In this document: positions 35,784 through 45,109 of the stretch, one piece after another
Position numbering within the stretch: position 1 is the first letter of the stretch
Layout: every line of letters begins with the position of its first letter
DNA from: Peribacillus frigoritolerans
Lineage (GTDB): Bacteria; Bacillota; Bacilli; Bacillales; DSM-1321
DNA: 64,000 nucleotides
Assembly (NCBI RefSeq): GCF_030676415.1
Contig: NZ_JAUUTW010000018.1
Location: 1 to 64,000, forward strand
Reading direction: 5' to 3'
Made by a program: the position numbers and the translations under genes
Notes under the pieces: generated by a model
Told to the model about the DNA's origin: nothing
What the model saw: only the letters and a program-made list of their open reading frames with translations
The model's database searches: none

Positions 35784-36602
35784 TCAAAGTGGAGTGAGAA
35801 TCCTTTGCTTGTTAACAAAGTAAGCCCACTCAGAAAAGCCGATTTCCTTCAGTCTTTTTTGAACTTGTTCAAATTCATCTCCAATACGTTCAGGTGTATG
35901 TGAATCTGATCCAAATGTTACTTTCACATTATAGAAAAGAGCTCGTTCTAAAATGTCATCTGCTGGATACCATCCACCACAATCTTTTGTTTTACCAGAG
36001 GTATTGATTTCAATGGCAATATCTTCTTGACTAATGATTTTTAACGTTTTTTCAATACTGTCTGTTTCAATGGATGAAAAGTCTGGATAAAAACCTTTCA
36101 TTGCATCGATATGGCCTAAGATTTGAAACACTCCGCTTTTTGCAGATTCCTGTATTAATCTATAATATTCATCCTTAATTCTTGCCTGTTCTTTAGAGGT
36201 CAAACCATTCCAACGCCCTCGTTTAAAAATGCTAATGTCTTGAACATAATGAACAGATCCAATGATGTAGTCAAAAGGGTGTAAAAGATATTGATCACGG
36301 TAGACCTCAATGTGATCAGGGAAGAAATCACTTTCCATTCCTAATAACACGTGAATTTTACCTTCATATTTCACTTTTAAACGAAGAACTTCCTCAATAT
36401 AAGGGACAAGTTCGCTTTTTGCCATTGCAATCGTTGGGTAGAGATGATCGTCCTCGCTGTGAAAATATGGGGAATGATCGGATATCCCAATATATTGCAA
36501 CCCATATTCAATGGCTTGCTTTACATAATCCTCAATTGTGCCGATAGCATGTCCACAGCGCTGATGGTGAGTGTGCAGATCAAATTTTATTGAATTCGTC
36601 AT
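35784..36602 (-). CDS. hisJ: Histidinol-phosphatase, PHP family (HisJ-like)
   Basis: The 272-residue PHP-domain protein starts MTNSIKFDLHTHHQRCGHA, with metal ligands in DLHTHHQRCGHA, GISDHSPYF and near the end FGSDSHTPERIG. Length and motifs match Bacillus HisJ, which dephosphorylates histidinol phosphate to histidinol in histidine synthesis. AGGAGG lies 9 bases before the ATG at 36602; a longer reading to 36746 lacks support. It is alone here, as hisJ is also separate from the his operon in Bacillus. Other PHP phosphoesterases are possible but less likely. Confidence 0.85.
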   Translation of the reverse strand: MTNSIKFDLHTHHQRCGHAIGTIEDYVKQAIEYGLQYIGISDHSPYFHSEDDHLYPTIAMAKSELVPYIEEVLRLKVKYEGKIHVLLGMESDFFPDHIEVYRDQYLLHPFDYIIGSVHYVQDISIFKRGRWNGLTSKEQARIKDEYYRLIQESAKSGVFQILGHIDAMKGFYPDFSSIETDSIEKTLKIISQEDIAIEINTSGKTKDCGGWYPADDILERALFYNVKVTFGSDSHTPERIGDEFEQVQKRLKEIGFSEWAYFVNKQRILTPL

Positions 36603-36876
36603 TTCCGTAGCCCTCCTAAAATGAACCAGATTGTCTTGTTTTATCATATCCAAAATTCCACTCTTTCTCACAAATTGAAAGAAGATACCTTCCTTAAATC
36701 TGCCTGGGAAATATGAAAAAAGCTTGGTACTGCCCCTCGAAAACAAATTTCTATTTTACGGATTTAAATTTATACCTATCAATTAAAGATATTTTAGTCC
36801 GAGTGAATGTATAAAGGTTGAATTTCCTAGACAAACTAGAATGTTCAAATATGTAAAAGGAAAGGAAAGATAAAGA

Positions 36877-37512
36877 ATGACAAAGGTATTGTACATCACA
36901 GCTCATCCTCATGATGATAAACAATCTTACAGTATGGCCGTTGGAAAAGCATTTATTGACACGTATAAAGAAGTAAATCCTAGCCATGAAATTGTGAATA
37001 TTGACCTTTACAAAGAAAATATTCCTGAAATTGATGTAGATGTTTTCAGTGGTTGGGGGAAACTTCAATCTGGAAAGGGCTTTGAAGACCTTTCATCGGA
37101 AGAGAAAGCAAAAGTTAGTCGACTCTCAGAGTTATGTGAGCAATTTATAGCTGCCGATAAATATATATTTGTCACACCTTTATGGAATTTTTCATTCCCA
37201 CCAGTATTGAAAGCATATATTGATTCCGTTTCTGTTGCAGGTAAATCATTTAAATACACCGAACAAGGCCCAGTTGGTCTTTTGACCGATAAGAAAGCCT
37301 TGCATATTCAAGCTCGTGGTGGTATTTATTCAGAAGGACCGGCAGCTGAAATGGAAATGGGTCACCGATATCTAAATATCATCATGCAATTCTTCGGAGT
37401 GCCTTCCTTTGAAGGTGTATTCGTTGAAGGACATGCAGCAATGCCTGATAAAGCACAAGAAATTAAAGAGAATGCTATAGCACGAGCAAAAGATTTAGCT
37501 TCTACTTTTTAA
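36877..37512 (+). CDS. FMN-dependent NADH:azoreductase / quinone reductase
   Basis: The 211-residue flavodoxin-fold enzyme begins [20 protein letters not shown] and carries [20 protein letters not shown] and RGGIYSEGP, the FMN-contact patterns of AzoR-type enzymes. These reduce quinones and azo compounds by two electrons, protecting against thiol and quinone stress. Ribosome site AAGGAAAGG precedes the ATG. It is a single gene, divergent from hisJ, with a hairpin directly after it. Confidence 0.92.
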   Translation: MTKVLYITAHPHDDKQSYSMAVGKAFIDTYKEVNPSHEIVNIDLYKENIPEIDVDVFSGWGKLQSGKGFEDLSSEEKAKVSRLSELCEQFIAADKYIFVTPLWNFSFPPVLKAYIDSVSVAGKSFKYTEQGPVGLLTDKKALHIQARGGIYSEGPAAEMEMGHRYLNIIMQFFGVPSFEGVFVEGHAAMPDKAQEIKENAIARAKDLASTF

Positions 37513-37516
37513 ATCA

Positions 37517-37548
37517 AAGAGTCAACAACTTGTTGGCTCTTATTTTTA
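37517..37548 (+). terminator. Hairpin terminator
   Basis: AGAGTCAACAA pairs with TTGTTGGCTCT (one wobble) around a tiny loop, followed by TATTTTTATG. It ends the azoreductase transcript. Confidence 0.75.
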
Positions 37549-38143
37549 TGAAATGGTGATATTTGGATTAATCCTCACTTCGCCAATCAGACGCATTTTC
37601 GGCTAATAAAGGAGTATGCTTTTTTATTTAGTCTGCTAGGGGGGGGGCCTTTGTAAACCAGCAAGTTTTAATATTTCCCCTCTTCCATTATCGATTGTTA
37701 TCAATAAATAGTGCATCAATAAAACTATAAGAATGATTTGTATTTGTAAATAATAATTACGGATAGAGAAACTTAAACACGCATAACACCGTCCGAAAAA
37801 TAGGACGGTGTTATATGTGTTTTATGAAAACAAAGTTTAAATACTTTATAAAGAAGAAAGAAGGGAAAGCACCACATCTGGTTCATGTTTCACCATAGGG
37901 ACGCTATCCATTTTGAAAAAACAGACCAACTTCCTTATACGAATATGAAATTATATTAAGCAATTTGGATTTCTTTATAATAGGTATATCGGTTGTATAA
38001 AAAGTCAGAAAAATATAAAATGTATTTAAATCCGGGGATTTTTCCCTTATATCCTGGCTCAATCCAAAATTGTGATTGGTTGACTATTAAAACAACTATC
38101 TTTACTAATCATTAAATTTTTTAAGAAAAGAGTGAGTTCAATT
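37549..38143. other. Gap of about 600 bases with a perfect palindrome and a G-run
   Basis: No gene is supported. It holds a run of nine G at 37639-37647 and, at 37783-37814, the palindrome ATAACACCGTCC / GGACGGTGTTAT around GAAAAATA, which looks like a stand-alone terminator. A short minus-strand stretch near 37860-37910 reads MVKHEPDVVLSLLSSL and may be the end of a lost gene. Confidence 0.6.
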
Positions 38144-38773
38144 ATGAATAACATTAAAAATATCTATTGTGTAGGTCGAAACTATGCCTTGCATGCAAAA
38201 GAGTTGAATAATGAAATACCAACTTCCCCTTTCTTATTTTCAAAACCAACTCATTCGCTTGTGGAAGCAAATGGTCAGTCAATTACGTTGCCGAGTAATC
38301 AGGGTTCGGTTCACTTTGAAACTGAACTTGTCATACATATCGCAAAGCAGTACGAATCAGGAATGAACGTAGATGAAATAGTAGATACCATGGCCATTGG
38401 GTTGGATTTAACGCTTAGAGATGTTCAATCACAGTTAAAACAAAAACAGCATCCTTGGCTGTTGGCCAAAGGATTCAAAAATTCAGCTGTTGTTAGTGAT
38501 TTTATTCCGTTTCCAGGTGTCGAAGCATGTAAACAATTAGATTTTTCCCTTTTAAAAAATGGAGAGCGTGTACAAGTCGGAAATATTAAAGACTTACTTT
38601 TTGATTTGCAAACCATTATAGAATTTACAGCAGAGCATTTCGGGCTTGGGAAAGGAGATATTATTTTCACCGGTACTCCAAGCGGCGTAGGTCCTCTTTC
38701 AGATCAAGACAAGCTTTCACTAAACTGGGATGGAAATGAAATAGGATCCTGTTCAGTCACATTGCATTCATGA
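38144..38773 (+). CDS. Fumarylacetoacetate hydrolase (FAH) family protein
   Basis: The 209-residue protein has the FAH fold core: IYCVGRNYALHAKELN at the N-terminus, metal ligands in HFETELVIHI and LDLTLRDVQ, and FTGTPSGVGPL near the C-terminus. Members hydrolyse C-C bonds in diketo acids or decarboxylate oxaloacetate (YisK, YcgM types). The compact size fits an acylpyruvase or oxaloacetate decarboxylase rather than true FAH. GTG at 38132 is an alternative start but adds nothing conserved. A terminator follows. Confidence 0.88.
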   Translation: MNNIKNIYCVGRNYALHAKELNNEIPTSPFLFSKPTHSLVEANGQSITLPSNQGSVHFETELVIHIAKQYESGMNVDEIVDTMAIGLDLTLRDVQSQLKQKQHPWLLAKGFKNSAVVSDFIPFPGVEACKQLDFSLLKNGERVQVGNIKDLLFDLQTIIEFTAEHFGLGKGDIIFTGTPSGVGPLSDQDKLSLNWDGNEIGSCSVTLHS

Positions 38774-38777
38774 AAAA

Positions 38778-38806
38778 AGGAGCAGTCATTTCGACTGTTT
38801 TTTTTA
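38778..38806 (+). terminator. Hairpin terminator
   Basis: GCAGTC pairs with GACTGT around ATTTC, followed by eight T, right after the FAH-family stop codon. Confidence 0.75.
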
Positions 38807-38897
38807 TGGAATAATTCAATCTTAGACAAAAAGAAGAAACTCGTCTAAAATGAAGAGAACAATATAACATACAAGGATAGAACAGGGTGGAATGTGC

Positions 38898-39326
38898 ATG
38901 AAAAACAACCAAGAAAAGAAGTATTTAGATAATTGGCTATCTCTTACTAATATTCAAATGAGCATTACGAATGAGCTGGAAAGTGCTTTGCAAAAAAATC
39001 ATAATCTGTCGCTAAAAGAGTTTTATGTTCTTTATTTTTTATCCAAAACAAGCGATAAACAATTGAGGCTACAACAATTACAAGAGATGGTAGGGTTAAG
39101 CCAAAGTGCTATATCCAGGCTGGTAGGCAGGCTAGAAGCAAAAAGCTGCGGAGCATTACAAAGGCATATCTGTGAAGATGATCGAAGAGGTATCTACACA
39201 CGTTTAACTACATTAGGTGAAGAAAAACTACAAATTTCCTTAAATACTTTTCATGAAATTCTTCACTCTGCTTTTTCAAAAGGAAACCTTCAAGATGAGT
39301 TACAATCCTTAATCAAGAAATTATAA
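38898..39326 (+). CDS. MarR-family transcriptional regulator
   Basis: The 142-residue protein is a MarR winged helix: LQQLQEMVGLSQSAISRLVG is the recognition region and CEDDRRGIYTRLT the wing. MarR proteins repress stress or efflux genes until they bind an aromatic or oxidant signal. GGGTGG favours the ATG at 38898 over one at 38892. No target is adjacent: upstream is the FAH gene with its own terminator and downstream is about 700 bases of decayed sequence, so its original partner may be gone. Confidence 0.9.
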   Translation: MKNNQEKKYLDNWLSLTNIQMSITNELESALQKNHNLSLKEFYVLYFLSKTSDKQLRLQQLQEMVGLSQSAISRLVGRLEAKSCGALQRHICEDDRRGIYTRLTTLGEEKLQISLNTFHEILHSAFSKGNLQDELQSLIKKL

Positions 39327-40020
39327 TATGGTTTCTTACACCTTTTAATAAGTGAAGTCGGTTATTTCTATATATCCTAGATAGGAATATTCCTTTAGCC
39401 AAGTAAGGTAATTATGAACGGATCTGTTGAGAAAGAGAGAAGTGTTAATCCTGATTTAGATGTAAGCGTATTCATTTGTGAGAAAACAAAGTGAAGATTG
39501 AATCCTCTCATAGGAAATAATATGCTACGTGGTAAAATTGTTGGTTCTCCTCTTAAGTAAGCTGAAAGTATAATATATTGGGGATGAATCTCTTAGCATA
39601 AATATCAAATAGAAATAACGAAAAGAATGCTTTCATAACAGTTTATCTCAAAAAAATAAAGTGAATAGTGATATCATTCAGTCCAAAAGTGATATAAAAA
39701 CGCTGTTGCCATTGCGGATAATACGAATAATTCATTCACTCCCTTTGCATATACTCCGATTTCCCCCTAATCCAAAGTATTTTGGCTATTAATCCTCCTA
39801 TTAAGACAAGTTTTGCCAATGCCCTGAATTCCAATCTTCACCGAAGGACTCAAAAGTTATGAACCTCTTTATATATTTATCTCTTTATTTGAAAATACTT
39901 CAAATAGAAGAAGGCAGCCTAAAACGATCATCTTTTTTAATTCGTTAAAGTTATTCCTTTTAAAACCTCATCCCCAATGGCATTATTACTGGGATTATTA
40001 CGAGGAACTTGTACAAAGCA
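39327..40020. other. Gap of about 700 bases without a supported gene
   Basis: AT-rich, with no good ribosome site followed by an open frame. On the minus strand 39937-40041 is open and reads NWPNDGICFVQVPRNN, then a 20-residue tail to a stop, which looks like the end of a lost gene abutting the topB fragment. Confidence 0.4.
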
Positions 40021-40535
40021 GATCCCATCATTTGGCCAGTTCATGTCAACTCGTTTCGCCGGAAACCTATCATTCAAAATGGAAAAAACGGTCGATGGAA
40101 ACGTTGCCGATGATTCCTGAGGAATTTCAATATGAAGTGACCCGGCAAAAGGCAAAGCAATTCAATGTTGTGAAGACATTGCTTAGGAAACCGGATGTCG
40201 ATGAAATCATTCATGCAGGTGATGCCGGGCGTGAAGGAGAATTGATTGTACGCAACATCGTTAATCTATGCAATGTCAATAAACCGATGAAACGTTTATG
40301 GATTTCCTCTTTGACCCCAGAAGCGATTTATGAGGGATTCCAAAATCTGAAGAGCGAGGAAAAAAACAGGCCGCTCTATTATGAAGCGTATACGAGAGCT
40401 TGTGCGGACTGGGTTGTGGGAATGAATGCCGAGAGCATATAGTATTTTATTGAAACAAAGGGGCGTTTCGGATGTGTTTTCAGCTGGAAGGGTGCAATTG
40501 TATCCGTAAAATGTTTGGGCGTATTTAAAATTACA
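40021..40535 (+). pseudogene. topB: Fragment of DNA topoisomerase III (topB)
   Basis: The TOPRIM region of a type IA topoisomerase is recognisable: QLVSPETYHSKWKK, IHAGDAGREGELIVRNI, RLWISSLTPEAIYEGF and ACADWVVGMNA. The frame then shifts at about 40435 and continues as AYSILLKQRGVSDVFSAGRV before stops. The first 60 or so residues and all of the catalytic Tyr domain are missing. It is about one quarter of a gene and cannot be functional. An intact topB elsewhere is expected. Confidence 0.85.
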
Positions 40536-40555
40536 CTGAATATATAGCTTGTACG

Positions 40556-40590
40556 AAATTCACCCGTGTTTTACTGGGTGAATTTAATTT
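40556..40590 (+). terminator. Hairpin terminator
   Basis: AAATTCACCC pairs perfectly with GGGTGAATTT around GTGTTTTACT, followed by AATTTTC. It lies just after the topB fragment. From here to 41005 (about 415 bases) I see no gene. Confidence 0.7.
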
Positions 40591-41005
40591 TCAGAAAAGA
40601 GATTTAGGCTTTTTACCGAAAACTTCATGAAAATATTCGATATAATAACGACCTTAGAACCATCAAAAATTCATTGTCGGTGAATCAATTTGGAGGAGAA
40701 AAAATATGATTCTCTTCTGGATTATCAACACTAAACTAGATAGCCTTTTTAAGGTGTTCAAGCATAAATTGATAGGGGCAAGTGTGTCTTCAAAGGAAGT
40801 TAGAAGAAGTTATCCAAACTCATTATTGAGAAATTAAATGGATAAGAAAGAGGACCTCTATAAACGTCCTGCAGAAAAAACTAATTTCACAGAAATGATC
40901 AATCTTTTTATAAAGTTACAAATGAAGAAAAGAATCACAAATAAATATTTGATTATTTTGAAAATTCGTGATAGTATTTACAAATAAAAGAATCAATCGG
41001 CAATG

Positions 41006-41060
41006 GCGCCTGTTTCAATAGCTAATAACGAGCTATTGGGCAGGCGTCTTTTGCATTTTT
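41006..41060 (+). terminator. Hairpin just upstream of the HAD phosphatase gene
   Basis: GCGCCTG and CAATAGCT pair with AGCTATTG and CAGGCGT in a two-part stem, followed by TCTTTTGCATTTTT. It sits 14-20 bases before the start codon, so it is either an upstream terminator or a leader attenuator of that gene. Confidence 0.65.
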
Positions 41061-41073
41061 CAGGGGGGATAAT

Positions 41074-42384
41074 ATGAATAATAGAACCAAATTAAAGGCT
41101 TTATTTGGCATGATCGTTATTTGCTTGTTTTTGTCTGCTTCCTTAGGAGCGGCTGCAAGCGGAAAAGCAGTTTCGACTCCGCAAAAAAGGGAGGGCCATT
41201 GTATTCAAGTGTTGGATAAAGGAAAATGGGCTCCTGACACCTATAAGTCTGTTCAAAACCTAATTGATAAGCATGGTGCTGGAAGTACAGGATACGATCC
41301 AAAACGAAAACCTTATGTTGTTTTTGATTGGGATCATACGAGCATCATGAATGATACGGAGGAGGCCCTCTTTCTTTATCAAATTGATCACTTGGCATAT
41401 AACATGCAACCGGAAGAGTTTTATGAAGTGATCAAAAAGAATGTGCCGAATGGACCCTTTTCACACGAGTTTAAAAACCTTCAAGGAGATGCAGTCACTC
41501 TCAAGCAAATCGCCGAGGATCTGAAGCGCGATTACGAATTTCTTTATTCCAACTATAATGGGATGAATGGAAAAGAGCGGTTAGAAACGCTACATTCAAC
41601 TGATCAATTTAAAGATTTTAAAGCGAAAATGTACTTTCTGTATGAAGCCATTGGGGAAACATACGGTGTTGAAATCGGATATCCATGGGTGCTTTATTTA
41701 TTTGCCAACATGTCGACCGAAGAAGTTCAGCAGCTTGCAGAGGCTTCAAATGATTATAATTTAGGGGCGGAAATGGCATCGGTGACGCTTATAAGTCCTG
41801 GGTCCATGTTAGGAAAAGCCGGTACTGTTCAAGTTACCTATACAACAGGACTGCGTCTGGCCTCGGAAATCGCAAACTTAATGCATACTTTTATGGAGAA
41901 TGGGATTGACGTTTATGTTATTTCGGCTTCGATGGAAGAGGTGGTGGAGGTATTTTCGTCAAATCCAAAATACGGCTACAACCTTCCAAAGGAAAATGTC
42001 TTTGGGATGAGATTAAAAAAGAAGGAAGGAATTACTCAAGCAGAATATGAAGACAATTGGCCGATCACTGCTCGAGAAGGTAAGGTGGAAGTGATCGAAC
42101 ACGCCATCTCCAAAACGAGGGGCGGTTACGGTCCGATATTCGTAGCGGGAGACAGCAGCACAGATTATGAAATGCTGACAATTAAGAGTTTGAAACTCGG
42201 TTTAATTATCAACCGCCTCAAAACAGGTGATATCGGCAAGCTTGCGAAAACAGCTGCAGAACGGATGGGCAAAAACAACCCGAAATATGTTCTCCAAGGA
42301 AGAAATGAGAATACAGGCTTATGGATACCGACTGAATACACGATCAAGCTTGGGTCAAATGAAGAAAAATTGTTGGCGAATTAA
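41074..42384 (+). CDS. Exported HAD-superfamily phosphatase
   Basis: The 436-residue protein has a signal peptide (LKALFGMIVICLFLSASLGA) and a haloacid-dehalogenase core: motif I VVFDWDHTSIMND at about 88-100, a large cap region, YVISAS for motif II and IFVAGDSSTDYEML for motif IV. It resembles extracellular phosphorylcholine-phosphatase-like HAD enzymes, in which DxD provides the phospho-acceptor. It would act outside the membrane on small phosphomonoesters. GGGGGG precedes the ATG. It appears monocistronic. HAD class is sure, substrate is not. Confidence 0.82.
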   Translation: MNNRTKLKALFGMIVICLFLSASLGAAASGKAVSTPQKREGHCIQVLDKGKWAPDTYKSVQNLIDKHGAGSTGYDPKRKPYVVFDWDHTSIMNDTEEALFLYQIDHLAYNMQPEEFYEVIKKNVPNGPFSHEFKNLQGDAVTLKQIAEDLKRDYEFLYSNYNGMNGKERLETLHSTDQFKDFKAKMYFLYEAIGETYGVEIGYPWVLYLFANMSTEEVQQLAEASNDYNLGAEMASVTLISPGSMLGKAGTVQVTYTTGLRLASEIANLMHTFMENGIDVYVISASMEEVVEVFSSNPKYGYNLPKENVFGMRLKKKEGITQAEYEDNWPITAREGKVEVIEHAISKTRGGYGPIFVAGDSSTDYEMLTIKSLKLGLIINRLKTGDIGKLAKTAAERMGKNNPKYVLQGRNENTGLWIPTEYTIKLGSNEEKLLAN

Positions 42385-43158
42385 AAAGATTCGTCCCAGT
42401 AGATTCAGTCACACTGGGAGTATAAAATAAAGATTGATGATGACATCTTAGACTCGCTTTTATACATTCAAGTTTCCGAAACATAACCAAAATCAGTGGA
42501 AATCATGCACCCTATTCCCATTAAGCCATTTTAAATGAAGATAAATCTTCTACTCTCATTTCGTAAACATAAAGTATTTTTGGTTTTACATATTGAAGAA
42601 TTAAATCAAATTCGGTAGCAAACAAGCGTATTTATATAAAAGTAATTGAAATTCAAGAAAAGGGCGCTTTCCTGTATGAAGGATCGCGCTCATTTTTACA
42701 TTTAAGGGCCATTTAATGAAATAAGACTTACAAACAAAACTGGATATTTATCCTTATTATTGGTGTGAGATTGTGTTTAGTTTATTGAGGGAGGATAGTG
42801 CAAAAAGACATATTTAAATGTTTAATAAAAAATAGCAGTTTTGTTGTTTTCCTTCTTTTAGAAGATAATGAAGAACCACTTGGATAAAAATATGTTGACT
42901 GAACAGTATGCTTCCGCGTACAATAAGGTAAGTTATTAGTCAATTCAGAAAATTAAAAAAGAGGATTTGACAGAAGAATCGGACACCAGCAATTGTTTAC
43001 GCGTTTGCAGAAAAAGAGGAAGAATCCTCATTAACAAGCGAGTGAACGCGAATGAATTGGCGTAGGGAACAGGAAAAGTTGGTTTAATGGAGTTGCAAAA
43101 AATAGTGGAATTAACCACAGTTGAATAATAAAAGCCTATAGTTATTTAGTGAAAATAG
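42385..43158. other. Gap of about 770 bases with one hairpin
   Basis: No gene is supported. At 42658-42697 AAAAGGGCGC.TTTCCTG faces GGATCGCGCTCATTTTT, a typical Bacillaceae terminator-like stem. Short open stretches near 42800-43080 have ribosome-like sites but fewer than 35 codons. Confidence 0.5.
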
Positions 43159-43210
43159 GGGGCTGTATTGATGACGGGATCCGTCTGTCAATATGGCCCC
43201 TTTTTTATTT
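43159..43210 (+). terminator. Long hairpin terminator
   Basis: GGGGCTGTATTGATGACGG pairs, with a few mismatches, with CCGTCTGTCAATATGGCCCC, followed by TTTTTTATTTG. It lies 160 bases before the PepSY gene pair. Confidence 0.75.
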
Positions 43211-43372
43211 GTTTTTGCCAGTCTTGAACTTGACGGAAATCAATTGGGCCACAATAAATTGTGTTTGCTTGAAATTATCTCTCCGTTCTGTTTGGGGATT
43301 TCTGTTAATGTTTTTGTTCTCTAGAGCCTGTTATTAAGGGTTTAACAAATTTAAAAAGGGGATGAAGGAACT

Positions 43373-43915
43373 GTGTCAAATGCTGTAAAGGTATATCAAA
43401 TAAGTCGAAAAGTACATAAATGGGCAGGGTTAATTTTATCTGTTGTTTTTATGTTTTTGGCTTTGACAGGACTTTTGATTGTTTTTTCAACACAACTTGG
43501 ATTGGGTTCGGGTGTTAATACAGTGGAGGGAAATGCCGAGCCAAGCCAAACGATACCTATTGATAAGGTTCTATCCATTACTTCTCAGGAGTTTTCCAGT
43601 GTAAAGTCGATTAATGATATCTCAAGAATTGAATTGACTGCAAGTCCACATGTTTACAGGGTTCTAGCAAACGATCAAGAAGTTGTCATGGATGCGAGCA
43701 CGGGGAAAATTTTATCAAATAAACCAGATTACACAACCTTACTCATTACTATGCATGATGGAAGCTTCTTTGGGAATTGGTATAAATTCAGTGCTGTAGC
43801 GATGGCAGGTTTATCCTTAATCCTGCTGTCATTTTCAGGGTATTATATGGTTGGCTTTCCTCTTTATAAACGTCTAATGGCAAGAAAAAAAGCGAAAAAT
43901 TCAGAAATTTCGTAA
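43373..43915 (+). CDS. PepSY-associated TM protein, copy 1
   Basis: The 180-residue protein has a TM segment near the N-terminus after VYQISRKVHKWAGLILSVVF, an extracytoplasmic PepSY-like domain of about 95 residues with a cystatin-like pattern (VVMDASTGKILSNKPDYT), LITMHDGSFFGNWYK, and a final TM segment with LSLILLSFSGYYMVGFPLYK. Such proteins may inhibit peptidases or assist iron/metal reductases at the membrane. The GTG start follows GGGGATGAAGG. A close paralogue begins 47 bases downstream, and an internally deleted third copy lies at 57616. Function remains unknown. Confidence 0.82.
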   Translation: MSNAVKVYQISRKVHKWAGLILSVVFMFLALTGLLIVFSTQLGLGSGVNTVEGNAEPSQTIPIDKVLSITSQEFSSVKSINDISRIELTASPHVYRVLANDQEVVMDASTGKILSNKPDYTTLLITMHDGSFFGNWYKFSAVAMAGLSLILLSFSGYYMVGFPLYKRLMARKKAKNSEIS

Positions 43916-43962
43916 TAGGCATTTGTATTGTTTCGAAAAAAAGTCGAGGAGTGTGTTGGGGA

Positions 43963-44505
43963 ATGTCGAAATCTGTAAAGTTATATCAATTAAGCCGAAA
44001 AGTACATAAATGGACCGGATTGATTTTATCCGTTTTTTTTATGTTCATCGCAGTCACGGGTCTCGTGCTTGTTTATATGATACCACTCGGAGTGGCTGAT
44101 GAGTTAAGGACGGGGAAAGAGGCAAGTCCAGATCAAGCGATATCCATGGAGAAGGCCGTGTCCATTGCTACATCTCAGGATCTTCCAGGTGTGGACTCGG
44201 TTGAAGATATATTTAGAATTGAATATAGACCAAGTGCAAATGTGTACCAGGTTCGCTTTAATAACGGTCAAGGTGTTCAAATAGATGTAAGTACGGGAAA
44301 AGTGTTATCCACAAATCCAGATTACTCGACTTTCCTCATTACTTTGCATGATGGATCCTTCTTTGGCGATTGGTATAGATACAGTATCCTCACAATGACC
44401 GGTTTATCCTTAATCCTGCTGTCATTTTCAGGGTATTATATGTTTGGCTTTCCTCTTTATAAACGTTTAATGGCGAAAAAAAAAGCAAGAGATTTGGAGG
44501 TTTAG
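43963..44505 (+). CDS. PepSY-associated TM protein, copy 2
   Basis: A 180-residue tandem paralogue of the preceding gene with the same two TM segments, LYQLSRKVHKWTGLILSVFF at the start, LITLHDGSFFGDWYRYS and FSGYYMFGFPLYKRLMAKKK at the end. DNA near the 3' end is almost identical to copy 1 (TTATCCTTAATCCTGCTGTC shared), pointing to recent duplication or gene conversion there while the middle has diverged. The ATG at 43963 is chosen over GTG at 43951 because conservation begins at MSKSVKLYQ. The pair is followed at once by a decayed YtkA-like gene. Confidence 0.82.
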   Translation: MSKSVKLYQLSRKVHKWTGLILSVFFMFIAVTGLVLVYMIPLGVADELRTGKEASPDQAISMEKAVSIATSQDLPGVDSVEDIFRIEYRPSANVYQVRFNNGQGVQIDVSTGKVLSTNPDYSTFLITLHDGSFFGDWYRYSILTMTGLSLILLSFSGYYMFGFPLYKRLMAKKKARDLEV

Positions 44506-44520
44506 CTTAAATGTCCCATA

Positions 44521-44829
44521 CGGGTTTATAAACAAGAATCTGATATAACTATTGAATTTACAACCAATGTAGCAATATTAGTTAATAAGGACGTTACTTT
44601 ATCAGCTAATATAAAAACCGAAAAACAACCATTTAACGAAGCTAGGGTTAGATTTGAAATTTGGCACGAAAATGAAGAAAGGCATGAATTTTTGGAAGCT
44701 ACCGAGGGTTAGTGTGGAAAATATAATTTGACTAAAAAATTTGCAACACAAGGTATTTACCATGTAAAAGTACATTATGAAAAAGATGACATACATGGAC
44801 ATCAAGAAGAGTCCATTGAAGTAAAATAA
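44521..44829 (+). pseudogene. YtkA-like domain gene, truncated and stop-interrupted
   Basis: One frame reads RVYKQESDITIEFTTNV and later ARVRFEIWHENEERHEF up to EATEG, hits TAG at 44710-44712, and goes on in the same frame with CGKYNLTKKFATQGIYHVKV to a stop at 44829. The pattern fits a YtkA/FixH-like extracytoplasmic beta domain. The start codon and signal sequence are missing: homology begins about 15 bases after the PepSY stop. It is a dead gene, and its placement suggests that a deletion joined it to the PepSY pair. Confidence 0.75.
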
Positions 44830-45109
44830 AGTAATACTTATAGTAGAAAGACTAATGGTTGTTAAGGGACCACCATTAGTATTTTAAATAGGAAGTAGGA
44901 AAGCGAGCCGTGACCCAAGGAGATAATCAAGGGCTAGTCATAATTTCACAGATAAAATATAAATCCTTTAGTATACTAATACACTAAAAAATATCGTTGA
45001 CATTCATTTTTATATTGTGTTAACTTTATCATACGATAATTTACCACTCTAATACATTAGTAAACTAAAGTATACAGAGTCATACTTAAGCCAAAGGTGG
45101 TTTTTTAAT

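Noticed and set aside
37639..37647. Run of nine G as a possible phase-variable tract
   Set aside because: It is not inside or directly before any gene, so no switching effect can be argued.
43149..43337. Plus-strand frame of 62 codons
   Set aside because: Its first third is the stem-loop terminator at 43159-43210; better explained as the terminator than as a gene.
44970..45075. AT-rich partial inverted repeats upstream of the amino acid ABC operon
   Set aside because: GTATACT and TTAGT elements recur, but spacing and symmetry are too loose to call a defined operator.
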